Assembly (NCBI RefSeq): GCF_000701345.1
Contig: NZ_JNIJ01000021.1
Span: forward strand, 62,001-126,000
Length of the DNA stretch: 64,000 nt
Reading direction: 5' to 3'
DNA from: Bradyrhizobium sp. URHD0069
GTDB taxonomy: Bacteria; Pseudomonadota; Alphaproteobacteria; Rhizobiales; Xanthobacteraceae
The notes under the pieces are model-generated. The model saw only the letters and a program-made list of their open reading frames with translations. It was not told the origin of the DNA and did not search any database. Below are positions 17,986 to 26,452 of the stretch, in pieces (the stretch's first letter is position 1; each line of letters starts with the position of its first letter). The position numbers and the translations under genes are program-made.

Positions 17986-19209
17986 ATGAATGTTGCAGGC
18001 CGGATTCTGCTCGCTCTGGTGATCGCACTGACATCGTTGGGTGCGATGTCTCTGGAACGCGCCGACCAACCCGCTGGTGATGAGGAAATCCGTATTGGCA
18101 ATCTCATGCCCTATACGGGGCCATTGGCGGAATTTGGCGCGATCGGAAAGGCCGAAGCGGCGTATTTCGAGATGATCAACGAGCGCGGTGGCATAAACGG
18201 CCGCAAAGTGCGCTTCATCTCCTACGACGACAAATCTGATCCCACCGTTGCACTCGATCTGACCCGCGGACTGGTCGAGAGAGAAAACGTCCTCTTCATG
18301 TTTGGCTCCTTCGGAACGCCCGGAAACCTTGCGGCGCGGGGCTTCCTGAATGAGGGAAAGATTCCCCAGCTCTTCGTTGCCTCCGGCGCCGAGGAGCTGA
18401 GCGATCCAAAGGCCTTTCCCTGGACGATGGGCTGGCAACCGTCGTTTCGGGCCGAGGGACGCATCTACGCCAATTACATCCAGGCATTTTATCCGCAACG
18501 CAAGATCGTGGTGCTCTGGCAGAACGATCAGTTCGGTCGCGCTCTGTACAAAGGAATTCAGGAGGGCCTCGGCGATTTGACTCGCATGATTATCGTCGGC
18601 GTCGCCTTTGATATTGCGGATGCGCATATCGATGGGCACGTCTCGATCCTGAAACGATCGGGCGCCGAGATTCTCGTTTTTGCGGGCGTGCCGGCCACTG
18701 CTTCGCAGGTAATCCGGTTGGCGGCAGATTTCCATTGGCACCCTGCCTTTCTTCTGAACGATGCGGCTGCCTCGATCGGCACCGCGTTAAGCCCGGCGGG
18801 TGTTGAGAACTCCGCCGGAGTGATCTCAGCCGCTTTCCTGAAGGATCCGAGCGATCCCGCATGGAAGGACGATCCGGCCATGAACGATTGGCTCGCCTTC
18901 ATGGACAAGTATTACCCCAACGGAGACAAGGCCAGCAGCGCCGCCCTTTACGGCTACGCGGCAGCCGAAACCCTCGTGCAGGTGCTGAAGCAATGCGGCG
19001 ACGATATCTCCCGCGAAAACGTGATGCGGCAGGCGGCAGCGCTCAGGGACTATGAACCCTCCGTCCTCATGCCCGGCATCAAGATCAACACGGGTCCGGA
19101 GGATTTCCGGCCGATCAAGCAGATGCGATTGGTTCAGTTCGATGGCCGCACCTGGCAGCTGATCGGTGACGTGATCGAAACCGCGTTTTCTGATGCACCG
19201 AAAAACTAG
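17986..19209 (+). CDS. ABC transporter substrate-binding protein, branched-chain amino-acid type
   Basis: 407 residues. ATG at 17986 chosen because GAGG is 8 bases upstream; a GTG at 17980 is too close to it. It has a signal peptide (residues 1-~23), then the periplasmic binding protein type 1 fold of LivJ/AmiC-like proteins: IRIGNLMPYTGPLAEFG, EMINERGGINGRKVRF, FGSFGTPGNLAARGF and YANYIQAFYPQRKIVVLWQ. It binds a small ligand in the periplasm for uptake or sensing. No permease or ATPase genes flank it, so it is an orphan binding protein that must share a transporter or act in sensing. Ligand unknown. Confidence 0.88.
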   Translation: MNVAGRILLALVIALTSLGAMSLERADQPAGDEEIRIGNLMPYTGPLAEFGAIGKAEAAYFEMINERGGINGRKVRFISYDDKSDPTVALDLTRGLVERENVLFMFGSFGTPGNLAARGFLNEGKIPQLFVASGAEELSDPKAFPWTMGWQPSFRAEGRIYANYIQAFYPQRKIVVLWQNDQFGRALYKGIQEGLGDLTRMIIVGVAFDIADAHIDGHVSILKRSGAEILVFAGVPATASQVIRLAADFHWHPAFLLNDAAASIGTALSPAGVENSAGVISAAFLKDPSDPAWKDDPAMNDWLAFMDKYYPNGDKASSAALYGYAAAETLVQVLKQCGDDISRENVMRQAAALRDYEPSVLMPGIKINTGPEDFRPIKQMRLVQFDGRTWQLIGDVIETAFSDAPKN

Positions 19210-19458
19210 CGATCGAAGGCGGAGCCCACCTGAATCTGGCCAGTAGGCGGCGGATCACGCTTTCAGCTTATTTGCCCTCCGCACGCATTCCAACGACCTC
19301 TTGACCTCGGTCAATCGCGGCGACGCGCTGCAAAAGCGGCACCTTCGTCGTCATCGCTTCGATCTCCGAAAAGTGCGCCAGTAGCGGCCATTCTTAGATC
19401 GATCGCTATGGCCATGCCGCCGATCTCGTGACTCGGTCCGCAAAGGTCGTTAGCGGGA

Positions 19459-20059
19459 TTATCCGATCTTCAAGAGATTCTGGTTCGGCAATGGCCCGCC
19501 GGGAAATTGTGCGAGTCGGCCGCCGAGCGCGAGTGGACCAAGGTCGATGCCGGCGAATCCGATGCGATCGATCAGCGCTCCAACCTCTGCCTTTGCGCTG
19601 CTATCATCGCCAGAGTAGAAAAGCACGCGACGGACCACCGTCTACCAGTGGATCGCTTGCCAGCACCTCGGCCCTCAGATGATTGAATGCCTTCACGAGG
19701 CGCGCACCACTCACCAGATCGGCGACCACCTCGCTTGAAACACGGCCCGCCAAATCCACCGGCTTGAACAGCGGGGCTTCGACCGGGTTATTGGCGTCAA
19801 TGACGATCCGTCCGCCCCAGGCCGGCAGCCCAGCCACAGCCCGCGGCAGTTTCGACCAGTTGACCGCGATCAGAACGATGTCCGCGGCGGCGGCTTGCTC
19901 GCGTGTTCCGGCTTTGATGGTCGGGCCCAAAGCAGCGACGGACTCCTTGAGCGAGTCGGGCCCTCGGCTGTTGGCGATGGTCGCGGCAATTCCAGCTCGC
20001 GACAGCGTCTTCGCGACGGCCAGGCCGATATTGCCCGCTCCGATGATGCCGATGCTCAT
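19459..20059 (-). pseudogene. NADPH-dependent F420-reductase-like oxidoreductase, frameshifted
   Basis: The N terminus MSIGIIGAGNIGLAVAKTL is a Rossmann NADP site like NpdG. ATG at 20059 has AGAGG 8 bases upstream. The frame stops early near 19604 after VDGGPSRAF. Shifting one base at about 19632 restores a typical C terminus (RVLFYSGDDSSAKAEV, then GGRLAQFPGGPL and NQNLLKIG) ending at a TAA at 19459-19461. A single extra base in the GGTCCGTC run therefore breaks a ~199-residue gene. It is co-directional with, and 26 bases after, a SnoaL-like gene. Either a recent pseudogene or a sequencing error. Confidence 0.8.
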
Positions 20060-20085
20060 GGTCATGTCCTCTGCTATACGCTGCT

Positions 20086-20526
20086 TTAAGGCTTGGGCCG
20101 GCTGGGAAGCGCGCCAAGCTGCTGCATCAGAGAGAATAGATTGGCCACGCCCCAGTGCTCGGTGATCTTGCCGTCGCGCACCCGCATCACGTCCACGGTC
20201 TCGAATTGGATTTCGCGACCGGTTGGCGCGATGCCGAAGAACTCGCCCTTGTGCGTGCCGTGGTAGGTTTTGTAGGTCGTCACCCGGTCGCCATCGGCAA
20301 GCTGCCAATGGATGTCCGCGTGGAAGTCCGGGAAGGCAGCGCGCAGAACCTTGTAAAGTTCGCGCGCGCCAGCCTTGTCAGGCGTGCGTCCTGGCTGCGG
20401 CGTATGGTCGAGAAAATCGTCGGCGAACAATTCCTCGAACACCTCGAAATTCCCGCCGCCTTGCACTTCTTCGGTGTTCCGCCGAACAACCGCCTTCGCG
20501 GCTTCGCTCACGCTGATCTTGGTCAT
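20086..20526 (-). CDS. SnoaL-like polyketide cyclase / ester cyclase family protein
   Basis: 146 residues from the ATG at 20526 (GGAG about 9 bases upstream); a longer frame from 20646 exists. It belongs to the NTF2-like fold, with AVVRRNTEEVQGGGNFEVFE, FADDFLDHTPQPG, FPDFHADIHWQLADGDRV and a HWGVANLFSLMQQLG C terminus, the usual SnoaL/ester-cyclase pattern. Members either isomerise or hydrolyse small molecules or have no known substrate. It probably forms an operon with the F420-reductase-like gene and is divergent from a LysR gene, a standard regulator-target layout. Confidence 0.85.
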   Translation of the reverse strand: MTKISVSEAAKAVVRRNTEEVQGGGNFEVFEELFADDFLDHTPQPGRTPDKAGARELYKVLRAAFPDFHADIHWQLADGDRVTTYKTYHGTHKGEFFGIAPTGREIQFETVDVMRVRDGKITEHWGVANLFSLMQQLGALPSRPKP

Positions 20527-20711
20527 GGATGTCGCTCCAAGTTGGCGAACTGGAAGGGCTGGTGATCGATCGGGATCAGGACCGAATCTTCTGGGGTGGG
20601 CGTCGAGACCTTCCTTGGAAGGGGTTGGCTGGGTCATGTCGGTCACTCCATGCGTTTTCTGCTATGGATGATGAAGACAAATTCGCCTAAGATTAGCCTG
20701 GAATTGATGGA

Positions 20712-21673
20712 ATGACTTTCAAGCATCCGTTGAAGGCAAGCTTCTGGAAACCCTCGCCAACCTCGAATCGTTCGTCCGCAGCGCCGAAACCGCCAGTTTC
20801 TCGGCCGCTGCGCGCCGGCTCGCCCTCACCCCAGCGGCGGTCAGCCGGAACGTGGCGATGTTGGAACGCAATCTCGGCGCCCGGTTGTTTCACAGGAGCA
20901 CACGCAAGCTGACGCTCACCGACGCTGGAGAACGCTTCCTGCTCGCCATCCAAGACAATCTGGAAGGACTGCAGCAGGCGATTTCGGGGATGGCGACGAA
21001 TGGGGGAGAGCCGGCGGGCGTGCTCAAGGTGAGCATGGGCCTCAACTTCGGTGCGGATTACATCCTTCCGCTGTTGCCAGCGTTCCTGGCCCGCTATCCC
21101 GGTATTCGGCCAGATTGGCAATTCACCACGCGTCAGATCGATTTGATCGCCGATGGATACGATGCCGCGATCGGCGGCGGCATTGAATGGGCGCCAGGCG
21201 TCGTCTCGCGCGTGCTTGCGCCGCTGCACCTCATCGCGGTCGCCTCGCCGGAATATCTCAAGAATCGTACGCCGCCGACCGAGCCCACCGGGCTTGCGTC
21301 ATTCGAAGGAATCGCATGGCGCTCATCGCTCACGGGTCGGATTCGCGAACGAATAATGCGCAATGCGGCAGGCACCGAAGTTCCAGTGAAGCTGGCGGAG
21401 ACGATCGTCCTCGACGATCCGGAAGCGACCTGCCGGGCAGCCCTGCTTGGCCTCGGTGTGACATTGATCGCGGTGTGCCATGCGCTACCGCATTTGGAGC
21501 GCGGTGCGCTCGTGCGTCTCGTACCCCAATGGTACAGCGACGGTGGGCCGATCTCCATCTACTACGCGAGCCGCACGCTGCTGCCTGCGAAGACGCGCGT
21601 CTTCGTCGATTTTGTTGTTGAGGCATTCAAGCGTGACCGTCTGGCCGAACGCTTCGCTGGTAGCTTGAGTTAG
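20712..21673 (+). pseudogene. LysR-family transcriptional regulator with frameshift at the N terminus
   Basis: The body is a complete LysR protein: a winged helix-turn-helix (SFSAAARRLALTPAAVSRNV, then ERNLGARLFHRSTRKLTLT) and an effector domain from about residue 90. No ATG, GTG or TTG lies in this frame between the stop at 20705 and a GTG inside the HTH (20843). An ATG at 20712 in the next frame (MTFKHPL) would join if one G were restored near 20732, giving MTFKHPLEGKLLETLANLE. So the gene is probably broken by a one-base deletion, or starts at CTG 20744. It is divergent from the SnoaL/F420-like pair, its likely targets. Confidence 0.72.
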
Positions 21674-22202
21674 GGTTCGGTCTGCCCGAAAGTCCCGGGA
21701 AGCCAAAAGCTCAGCCCTCCGTTGTCGGCGCTCGCACGTTCGGATGAAGCAGCCGACAGGCAGACGGCGATCGAGAGCACGGCGATCAACCTACGTCGGA
21801 CTACGTGTCCGAACATCGTCGCGAGGCCTCTGCAGCGCTCGTGTTCCATGACTCTTCCGAGGCTTTGAGTAAAGGCCAGGCGGTTATGAGACTGGGGAAG
21901 TGCCGCGCCAGGTCAATGGGGCCTCTGTACTGCAGAAAGGCCGTTTTCGACCAGCGTGACATCCACACGTTGTTCTCGCATGGAACTGTAGGCTGCATCC
22001 ACCGATGGCCTTTTTTGCAATTGCAAAGATGATTGCAAATTTGCGACGAAGCGCTGCGTACAGCTGGGAGATTCAGCAGTTGACGCCGTCGCATTTCGGT
22101 TCAAACTACCTGGAGTAGATGCTTTCGGAAGGTGAAGAGGGGTCGTTAGACATTGCCGGTGAAGCTGATGCGCCGGCCGTAGCGAGTGAAAGGGCCATTC
22201 AA
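21674..22202. other. Intergenic, no gene seen
   Basis: About 530 bases. Overlapping short frames exist on both strands (for example 21801-22094), but none has a ribosome-binding site or known family pattern. The promoter of the 22203 gene should lie near the right end. Confidence 0.4.
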
Positions 22203-22694
22203 ATGCAATGGGTGAATTTTATTCGTCGATTTAGCTACCCGACTAAGTACATTTTGATGACAATCGCCGCCGTCGTCGGGTTGGCGACCATCGGGATGCC
22301 CGGCAACCCGGCATCCGCGCTGAGCCCGGGGCTCGGCGTTTCGCTCCAAAAGCAGATCAAGCAGGACAATGACATCACGCAAGTCTACGTGCGCCGCGGC
22401 GGGGCCGTGCGACGAACGACCGTCGTTGGGCCGCGCGGTGGCGTGTACCGTAGCAGGACGGCGGTCCGTGGCGGCGCGGTGGTTCGGCCGGGCTATCGCG
22501 GCGGCGGCGTCCGGTGGGCGCGGCCGGGGTGGTACCGCTGGCCGAGAGGCGGTGCCATCGCAGCAGGCGCGGCGATTGGTTTCGTGACGGCAGCGACGGC
22601 CGCGGCCTGGGCAGGTGCTGCTCCGGCGGCGGGCATGTGCTGGTACTACACCGATCCATCGCGCACGCAGGGCTTCTGGGACTACTGCCAATAG
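22203..22694 (+). CDS. Exported Gly/Arg-rich protein of unknown function
   Basis: 163 residues from the ATG at 22203 (GAAAGGG upstream); the frame extends to 22119 without support. After ~17 residues comes a hydrophobic segment (ILMTIAAVVGLATIGM) and a likely cleavage site after NPASA. The mature part is rich in Gly, Arg, Val and Trp (VRRGGAVRRTTVVGPRGGVY, GYRGGGVRW) and has a second hydrophobic Ala-rich stretch, ending MCWYYTDPSRTQGFWDYCQ with two cysteines. This style is common in small rhizobial exported proteins. It is 23 bases before the sulfatase-activating gene, so probably in the same operon. Role unknown. Confidence 0.7.
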   Translation: MQWVNFIRRFSYPTKYILMTIAAVVGLATIGMPGNPASALSPGLGVSLQKQIKQDNDITQVYVRRGGAVRRTTVVGPRGGVYRSRTAVRGGAVVRPGYRGGGVRWARPGWYRWPRGGAIAAGAAIGFVTAATAAAWAGAAPAAGMCWYYTDPSRTQGFWDYCQ

Positions 22695-22717
22695 CTGACC
22701 GATCCGGAGCGGCTCGC

Positions 22718-23698
22718 ATGACGATGGCGCGTACCGAGATCCGGGCGAACGATCCGGTATCACCGCCCGCCGATATGGTGTGGGTTCCCGGTGGAACGTT
22801 CAGCATGGGCTCGAACGACCATTATCCGGAAGAAGCTCCGGTGCACCGTGTGCGAGTCGACGGCTTCTGGATCGATCGGACACCAGTGACGAACCGGCAG
22901 TTCAAGGACTTCGTCAAGGCGACCGGCCACAAGACCTTTGCGGAAATCGCGCCAGATCCGAAAGATTATCCCGGCGCGTTGCCGCACATGCTGTACGCCG
23001 GCTCGCTTGTCTTCGTGCCGCCGCCGTCCGCGAACGGGCTGCGCGACTGGAGCCAGTGGTGGACGTTCATGAAAGGTGCCGACTGGCGCCATCCCTTTGG
23101 CCCGAAGAGCAGCATCAATACGGCGGGCCAGCATCCCGTCGTTCACCTCACCCATTCGGATGCGTTCGCCTACGCGAGGTGGGCGGGCAAGGATCTGCCC
23201 ACCGAAGCCGAATGGGAGTTCGCCGCGCGAGGCGGGCGCGACGGTGCCGAATTTGCCTGGGGAGATGAGTTCATGCCGGGCGGCCAGCACATGGCGAACA
23301 CCTGGCAAGGCGAGTTTCCGCTGCGCAACGAAAACGACGATGGCTACGAACGCACGTCGCCAGTCGCCGCGTTCCCGGCGAACGGCTACGGGCTGCACGA
23401 CATGATCGGCAACGTCTGGGAATGGACGTCCGACTGGTATTCGCCGAAACACCACGCCGATGCGCCGAAGGCCTGCTGCATCCCGGAAAACCCACGCGGC
23501 GGGCAAGAAGACGGCAGCTACGATCCCGCTCAACCCAACATCCGGATCCCGCGCAAGGTCATCAAGGGCGGCTCGCATCTGTGTGCGCCTAACTACTGCC
23601 GCCGCTACCGCCCCGCCGCGCGGCATGCGGAAGCGGTCGATACCTCGACCAGCCATCTCGGATTTCGATGTGTGAAAAGGACGCCCGTACCGGAATGA
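22718..23698 (+). CDS. Formylglycine-generating enzyme (SUMF1/FGE family)
   Basis: 326 residues. ATG at 22718 with GGAG about 10 bases upstream. It oxidises the active-site cysteine of sulfatases to formylglycine in the cytoplasm. Family marks: MVWVPGGTFSMGSNDHYPEE at the start, DGFWIDRTPVTNRQFKDFV, LPTEAEWEFAARGG, GNVWEWTSDWY and GGSHLCAPNYCRRYRPAAR. The last contains the Cys pair C289/C294 (spacing CxxxxC) that matches the copper/redox pair of active aerobic FGE, so this copy should be catalytic and not just a C-type-lectin-like homologue. The sulfatase gene follows 34 bases later; the two are surely a functional pair. Confidence 0.93.
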   Translation: MTMARTEIRANDPVSPPADMVWVPGGTFSMGSNDHYPEEAPVHRVRVDGFWIDRTPVTNRQFKDFVKATGHKTFAEIAPDPKDYPGALPHMLYAGSLVFVPPPSANGLRDWSQWWTFMKGADWRHPFGPKSSINTAGQHPVVHLTHSDAFAYARWAGKDLPTEAEWEFAARGGRDGAEFAWGDEFMPGGQHMANTWQGEFPLRNENDDGYERTSPVAAFPANGYGLHDMIGNVWEWTSDWYSPKHHADAPKACCIPENPRGGQEDGSYDPAQPNIRIPRKVIKGGSHLCAPNYCRRYRPAARHAEAVDTSTSHLGFRCVKRTPVPE

Positions 23699-23732
23699 TT
23701 GTCGGTCCTCATAGTGAAGAAGGAGCCAGAAA

Positions 23733-25553
23733 ATGCCCGGCGACACTAAGAACAAGGACACCGCGAAAAGACCCGATCAAAGCGTACTCAGCCGCCGCAA
23801 CATCCTGATGGCCGGATCATCAATCGCCGCCGTGACCGCGTTCAACGCGGTCGATCGCAGCCAAGTGGCGCAGGCCCAGCAGCCGCAACCGACCCCTCCC
23901 TCGGGACGCAAGCCGAACATCCTGGTGATCTGGGGGGACGATATCGGAATCGCGAACATCAGCGCCTACTCGAACGGGCTGATGGGCTACGAGACGCCCA
24001 GCATCGACCGCATCGCCCGCGAGGGCATCAAGATGCAGCACTATTACGGCGAACAGTCGTGCACGGCCGGCCGCGCGACGTTCCTGACTGGCCAGCACGG
24101 GATCCGCACCGGCCTGACCAAAGTTGGCTTCCCCGGCGCGCCGATGGGCATGAGCCAGCTGGATCCTTCGATCGGCGGCCTGCTCAAGAACCTCGGCTAC
24201 GCCACGGGCCAGTTCGGCAAGAACCATGTCGGCGACCGCAACGAGTCATTGCCCACGGTGAACGGCTTCGACGAGTTCTTCGGCAACCTCTACCACCTCA
24301 ACGCCGAGGAGGAGCCGGAGCTGCCCGATTACCCGAAGGACCCTGCCTACCGCGCCAAGTTCGGCCCGCGCGGCGTGTTGAGGTGCAAGGCGACCGATCG
24401 CGACGATCCCACGGTCGATCCGCGGTTCGGCAAGATCGGCAAGCAGACCATCGAGGATACCGGTGCGCTGACCAAGAAGCGGATGGAAACCATCGACGAC
24501 GAGACCTCGACCGCGGCGATTGACTACATGAAGCGACAACAGGCGGCGGGCAAGCCGTTCTTCGTCTGGTTCAACTCGACCCGCATGCATCTGCGCACCC
24601 ATGTGCGTCCCGATCACCGGGGCCGTTACACCCACGGCGACAGCGAATATGTCGACGGCATGCTCGAGCATGACGACATCGTCGGCAGCCTGCTCAAGGC
24701 GCTCGACGACATGGGCATCGCGAACGACACCGTGGTGGTCTATTCCAGCGACAATGGCCCGCACATGAACACGTGGCCGGACGGCGCCATGACCTGGTTC
24801 CGGTCCGAGAAGAACACCAACTGGGAAGGCGCCTTCCGGGTGCCGTGCCTGGTTCGCTGGCCCGGCACAATCAAGCCCGGCACGGTCACCAACGAGATCA
24901 TGAGCCACAACGATTGGATCCCGACGTTGTGCTCGATCGCGGGCGAGCCCGACATCGTCAACAAGCTGAAGGCCGGCTACACCGCCAACGGCATCACCTA
25001 CAAGGTCCACCTCGACGGGTTCGACCAGTCCAATTTCCTGCGCAACGTCAGCGGCACCGCGGCCAACAACAACGGCACCACGAGCGCCCGCGACAAGTTC
25101 TTCTACTCCGACGACGACGGTCTGCTCGTGGGCTATCGGCAGGGCTACTACAAGTACGTTTTCTCCGAGCAGCGCAAGGAAGGCACTTTGGGTCTCTGGG
25201 CCGAGCCCTTCACCACGCTGCGCCTGCAGAAGATATTCAACCTGATGCAGGATCCGTTCGAGCGGGCGGACATCACGTCAAACACCTTCTGGGATTGGAA
25301 CCTCAACCACGTGGGCCAGGTCTACGGCGCCATGGACGACGTGTTCCAGTTCGTCGCGACCTTCAAGGAATTTCCGCCGCGTTCCTTCCCGCCGAGCTTC
25401 AACCCGGCAAACATCATGGAATCCACCCTGGACACCATGAAGCAAAGGAAGGCCTTGGCCGAGGGGCTGGATCTCGAGCGGATCCGGGGCGGACTGAACA
25501 GGATGATCGACCAGCAGATCCAACAGATTCAGCAGCGCGGGTTGGCACGTTAG
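23733..25553 (+). CDS. Tat-exported arylsulfatase
   Basis: 606 residues; AAGGAG precedes the ATG. It hydrolyses sulfate esters. A twin-arginine signal (SRRNILMAG, R21-R22) ends near QAQ (~49), so the folded, modified enzyme is exported. Asp69-Asp70 (GDD) are calcium ligands. The sulfatase signature is C110-T-A-G-R in place of the common C-x-P-S-R; the CxAxR form is known and should still be read by FGE. The later SSDNGPH provides Asp/Asn metal ligands. The order FGE-sulfatase explains maturation: formylglycine must be made before Tat export. Substrate (choline-, phenyl- or sugar-sulfate) cannot be told. Confidence 0.92.
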   Translation: MPGDTKNKDTAKRPDQSVLSRRNILMAGSSIAAVTAFNAVDRSQVAQAQQPQPTPPSGRKPNILVIWGDDIGIANISAYSNGLMGYETPSIDRIAREGIKMQHYYGEQSCTAGRATFLTGQHGIRTGLTKVGFPGAPMGMSQLDPSIGGLLKNLGYATGQFGKNHVGDRNESLPTVNGFDEFFGNLYHLNAEEEPELPDYPKDPAYRAKFGPRGVLRCKATDRDDPTVDPRFGKIGKQTIEDTGALTKKRMETIDDETSTAAIDYMKRQQAAGKPFFVWFNSTRMHLRTHVRPDHRGRYTHGDSEYVDGMLEHDDIVGSLLKALDDMGIANDTVVVYSSDNGPHMNTWPDGAMTWFRSEKNTNWEGAFRVPCLVRWPGTIKPGTVTNEIMSHNDWIPTLCSIAGEPDIVNKLKAGYTANGITYKVHLDGFDQSNFLRNVSGTAANNNGTTSARDKFFYSDDDGLLVGYRQGYYKYVFSEQRKEGTLGLWAEPFTTLRLQKIFNLMQDPFERADITSNTFWDWNLNHVGQVYGAMDDVFQFVATFKEFPPRSFPPSFNPANIMESTLDTMKQRKALAEGLDLERIRGGLNRMIDQQIQQIQQRGLAR

Positions 25554-25560
25554 CGGCTCT

Positions 25561-25597
25561 CCGCGCGCCGGCCTTCATACCTTGGGCCGGCGCGCGG
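25561..25597 (+). terminator. Perfect 13-bp GC hairpin after the sulfatase gene
   Basis: CCGCGCGCCGGCC (25561-25573) pairs perfectly with 25585-25597 around an 11-base loop, starting 8 bases after the sulfatase stop. No T-run follows, so it is not a classic intrinsic terminator. It may stabilise the 3' end of the operon mRNA or act as a Rho-assisted end. Confidence 0.5.
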
Positions 25598-25666
25598 ACG
25601 CTCGAAGAACGAGTCAGCTCGCTTTCACATTCGCCGCACCTCGGCGGCGACAACGGAGCGCTAGCC

Positions 25667-25810
25667 ATGAAGAGAGCCCTCTTCGCGGCGCTGGCCTTCG
25701 ATCTGCCGATCGGATCCGCTCAGGCGCAAACGTTCAGCGCTGACGACCTCAACCACCGCACGGTCCATTGCCCCGCCGCCGAGGCCGTCATCTGGGGAAT
25801 GCCGGCGGTC
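25667..25810 (+). pseudogene. DUF1254-family gene, 5' remnant
   Basis: ATG at 25667 with GGAG upstream starts MKRALFAALA, a signal peptide cut near AQAQ, then FSADDLNHRTVHCPAAEAV and IWGMPAV. The AEAVIWGMPAV block is typical of the beginning of DUF1254 periplasmic proteins (normally more than 400 residues). After about residue 48 the similarity ends, and the frame runs antisense through the nucleosidase gene. I infer that a deletion removed the rest; the downstream gene now begins at the break. The family often sits near sulfatase-type genes in rhizobia, from memory. Confidence 0.65.
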
Positions 25811-25852
25811 AGCGGCATTGTTGATGCTGCGCAGCTGCGTCATTATTCGTCG

Positions 25853-26419
25853 TTATGTCCGGCCGATAATTTGTTCATTCAATACGTCCCAGAACAGGTC
25901 CTCGCCATGGGAGACGTTCGCCGTCCAGTGCTCATGGGCGAAGTCGTCGGCGTCGTCGGTGATGAATTTAAACGCGCGCCACGGCACGTCATACCGCTTG
26001 CAGACGTGGGCCATGGCGAACAGCTCCATATCCACCACGTCGATTCTGTTCTCGGTCAGCCAAGGATCTGTTGATGTGACGAAGCTGTCACCGGTTCCGC
26101 ACACCGCGGTGCCGTGGCCGGATGTCAGCATGCGTTCATCGTCGCACAGCGGCGTGACGCCGCGCGGTGCGAGCGGCATCGCCATCATGTCGCGCTGGAC
26201 CACATGGGATATTTCCAGCAGGCCGCGCAGGTTGTCGGTGATCTTGCCGCAGGTGCCGTAATTCACCACCAGCTCGGGCCTTGCAGCAAGGATGGAAGCG
26301 GTGGTCGCGATCGCGGTGTTGATCTTGCCGACGCCGCCATAGATTACATCGACGCCGTCGCAGGCGCGCTCGGCGTTCAGCTCGCTTTTCAATGCGGTGA
26401 CGACGAGGATTCTAGTCAT
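25853..26419 (-). CDS. Nucleoside phosphorylase-superfamily protein, MTA/SAH nucleosidase-like
   Basis: 188 residues from the ATG at 26419. Family marks: VVTALKSELNAE, GGVGKINTAIAT (phosphate/ribose loop), NYGTCGKI and VVDMELFAMAHVC, matching the VxDMExxAxA segment that holds ribose in MTA/SAH nucleosidases, then KFITDDAD with the catalytic Asp. It is shorter than the ~230 residues of E. coli MtnN. The likely reaction is splitting adenine or another base from a 5'-modified nucleoside. Its genome also has MtnP, so the substrate may differ. Confidence 0.78.
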   Translation of the reverse strand: MTRILVVTALKSELNAERACDGVDVIYGGVGKINTAIATTASILAARPELVVNYGTCGKITDNLRGLLEISHVVQRDMMAMPLAPRGVTPLCDDERMLTSGHGTAVCGTGDSFVTSTDPWLTENRIDVVDMELFAMAHVCKRYDVPWRAFKFITDDADDFAHEHWTANVSHGEDLFWDVLNEQIIGRT

Positions 26420-26452
26420 GCGAAAATGGCCCATCAACGCGCGGTCTTCCCA

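Noticed and set aside
21801..22094. 97-codon minus-strand gene
   Set aside because: No start signal and no family pattern; composition does not look coding.
22760..23761. 333-codon frame antisense to the FGE gene
   Set aside because: FGE motifs and a ribosome-binding site support the plus-strand gene only.
24773..25560. Plus-strand frame overlapping the sulfatase in another phase
   Set aside because: Arg/Gln-rich shadow of the sulfatase gene; only its far end (from 25667) holds a real DUF1254 remnant.
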